DNA of 64,000 nucleotides, taken from Tenodera sinensis. Lineage: Eukaryota > Arthropoda > Insecta > Mantodea > Mantidae. The notes beneath the pieces are model-generated. The model worked only from the letters and a program-made list of their open reading frames with translations, had not been told where the DNA came from and did no database searches. This document shows, in pieces, positions 62,861 to 64,000 of the stretch. The DNA is taken from assembly GCA_030765045.1 (NCBI GenBank), contig CM060962.1:167935194-167999193 (forward strand). Reading direction: 5' to 3'. The stretch's first letter is position 1, and every line of letters begins with the position of its first letter. The position numbers and the translations under genes were made by a program.

Positions 62861-63667
62861 TATTGTGACTAAATGACAAAATTAGTCCAATTATTTTTCT
62901 CACTTTATTTTCTTGCACAAAAACACAATTCTCTTGTACTAACGTTAACACAGTCTACAGTCTTTCGTAATATCACAACTCACAATTGTTTTCTTCTCGT
63001 AACTTTGACTCAATCCTTGAACTGTGTGTCTTCACTTTCTCTGTCTCAAATACCACGACGATACAATGATTCGCCGCTCGTTAAAACTTCTTCACGACGT
63101 GATTACACACGCACAGCTGTCTCGCACTCACAAACACACTGACCAACCAGCAAAGAGTTGACTGTGTGACTGTGACCAACTCTCTGCTGTTTCCTCACCT
63201 TATATAGCGAGGATGACGTCACAGGACCTTTCTCGACTTCCACAAACACGCTGGCAATGGCGTATCTTTCTCGAAGGCTCTGGGAACCCTCTGCGTTGCC
63301 GCTTGATCGTTGTTAGTCACGTGTCTGCTGACTTGAGTGTTGTAGGGAAGCTTGACCGTGCGCCTTTGTTTGCTCGCCGACTTGATATGCGGTGTGAAGT
63401 AGCTTGGTGTGCTTGTGCGTCGCAAAGAAGATTTAACGAGCGTCGAGTGATTGCAGCATCGTCGTAGTTAGTGTATAAGAGACAGAGAAAGTGAGGAAAG
63501 ACACTGAAAGGACTGAGGCAAAGCTACGAGAAGCAGAAGTTGTGAGTTGTGATAGCACGAAAGAGTGTAGACTGACGAGAAGAAAACTGTGTACTTGCGA
63601 TAAAATTTTACAAGGTAATAAAGTTATACAAAAGTAATCGAACTGATTTTGTCATTTTGTCACAATA
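62861..63667. mobile_element. Foldback element with ~230-bp terminal inverted repeats
   Basis: The left arm (62861 to about 63090) and right arm (about 63430 to 63667) are reverse complements with moderate divergence. Shared landmarks: tattgtgac at the tips, aaatgacaaaat, cacaactcacaa, gttttcttctcgt, ttcactttctctgtctc, acgacgat and cgctcgttaaa. The ~340-base centre is GC-richer and has ttatatag (63200-63207) and the CRE-like palindrome tgacgtca (63215-63222). No transposase is encoded. A target duplication is not evident beyond a possible short TA/AT match. Confidence 0.85.
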
Positions 63668-64000
63668 TATTTGAAGTTTCCGGTAGGATTTCGACATGGT
63701 ATGTGCAGAAAGGATATTCGACTTCTTGAATTTCGAATTCTTAAATGTTTAATAATTTAACATAATGAAATGAAATAATATATAGAGCACTGTAAAATAT
63801 ACCACTGACACCAAGTACGAGGAAGGCTTCACAACAAATTATTAGGCTTAAGGAAGTAATGTTTTCTATAGAATTTATCCGTCTGGACTTGGTAATCTAT
63901 AAAAGTGTGCTGTTCAAACATGAATTATTTAACTGTTTCATTGAAAGTTCCATATAATATTTACATTGTGAGCTTAGGTCAAAATTAAAACCTGTTGAAA
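63668..64000. other. No recognised feature
   Basis: AT-rich to the window edge. Confidence 0.5.

Noticed and set aside
62861..63667. Terminal repeats as a solo LTR
   Set aside because: The two ends are inverted, not direct, and there are no TG...CA ends, primer-binding site or polypurine tract.

Overview
The window looks like gene-poor, AT-rich nuclear DNA from a large, repeat-rich invertebrate genome, most likely an insect. The reasons are mariner-type transposase relics of the kind common in insects, an R2-clade retrotransposon, two hAT elements, several tRNA-derived SINE families, and very long trinucleotide microsatellites. No host protein-coding gene, rRNA, functional tRNA, CRISPR array or bacterial-style operon could be supported. 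Most long open frames come from microsatellites or from decayed transposons. The species was not identified.

Layout. 1-8 kb: a mariner-like transposase relic (1106-1690), several SINE fragments, and two inverted copies of a ~415-bp tRNA-like repeat (5487-5908 and 7521-7931) flanking a complete SINE (6434-6678, 15-bp target duplication). 8.9-10 kb: a 1.1-kb compound microsatellite with a higher-order ~200-220 bp unit. 10-17 kb: copies of an abundant non-coding family, called family F here, a ~310-bp AAT array, SINE A, and tandem repeats. 17.4-20.5 kb: a MITE candidate, an inverted mariner derivative (18412-19211), a truncated SINE C and a family F copy. 21.3-25.8 kb: a family F copy split by a nearly full-length but broken R2-clade element (about 21818-25427, minus strand). 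25.9-31.8 kb: a tail-to-tail pair of F copies, microsatellites, and an 81/81-bp near-perfect hairpin (30686-30907). 32.3-35.4 kb: another F copy split by a 5'-truncated LINE flanked by a 12-bp duplication. 35.5-47.5 kb: SINE B, a mariner N-terminal relic, SINE D, F copies, SINE C with a 10-bp duplication and (ATTT)n tail, and SINE A. 47.5-51.7 kb: a mariner C-terminal relic, a hAT relic with an exact 8-bp target duplication (48835-50079), SINE D and SINE A. 53.8-56.6 kb: a broken CR1/Jockey-group LINE. 58-64 kb: a LINE 3' tail, SINE A, an N-terminal transposase relic, SINE B, a hAT-type non-autonomous element (61918-62798) and an ~807-bp foldback element (62861-63667).

The window records layered transposition. 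Retrotransposons landed in family F copies, and SINEs carry clean target duplications with shared 3' ends, which implies that families A and B are mobilised by the same or related LINE machinery. The least explained components are family F (at least a dozen copies, no coding capacity), the 30.7-kb hairpin and the 62.9-kb foldback element. Family names A-F are labels used only here. All family calls are by eye and were not checked against a database.
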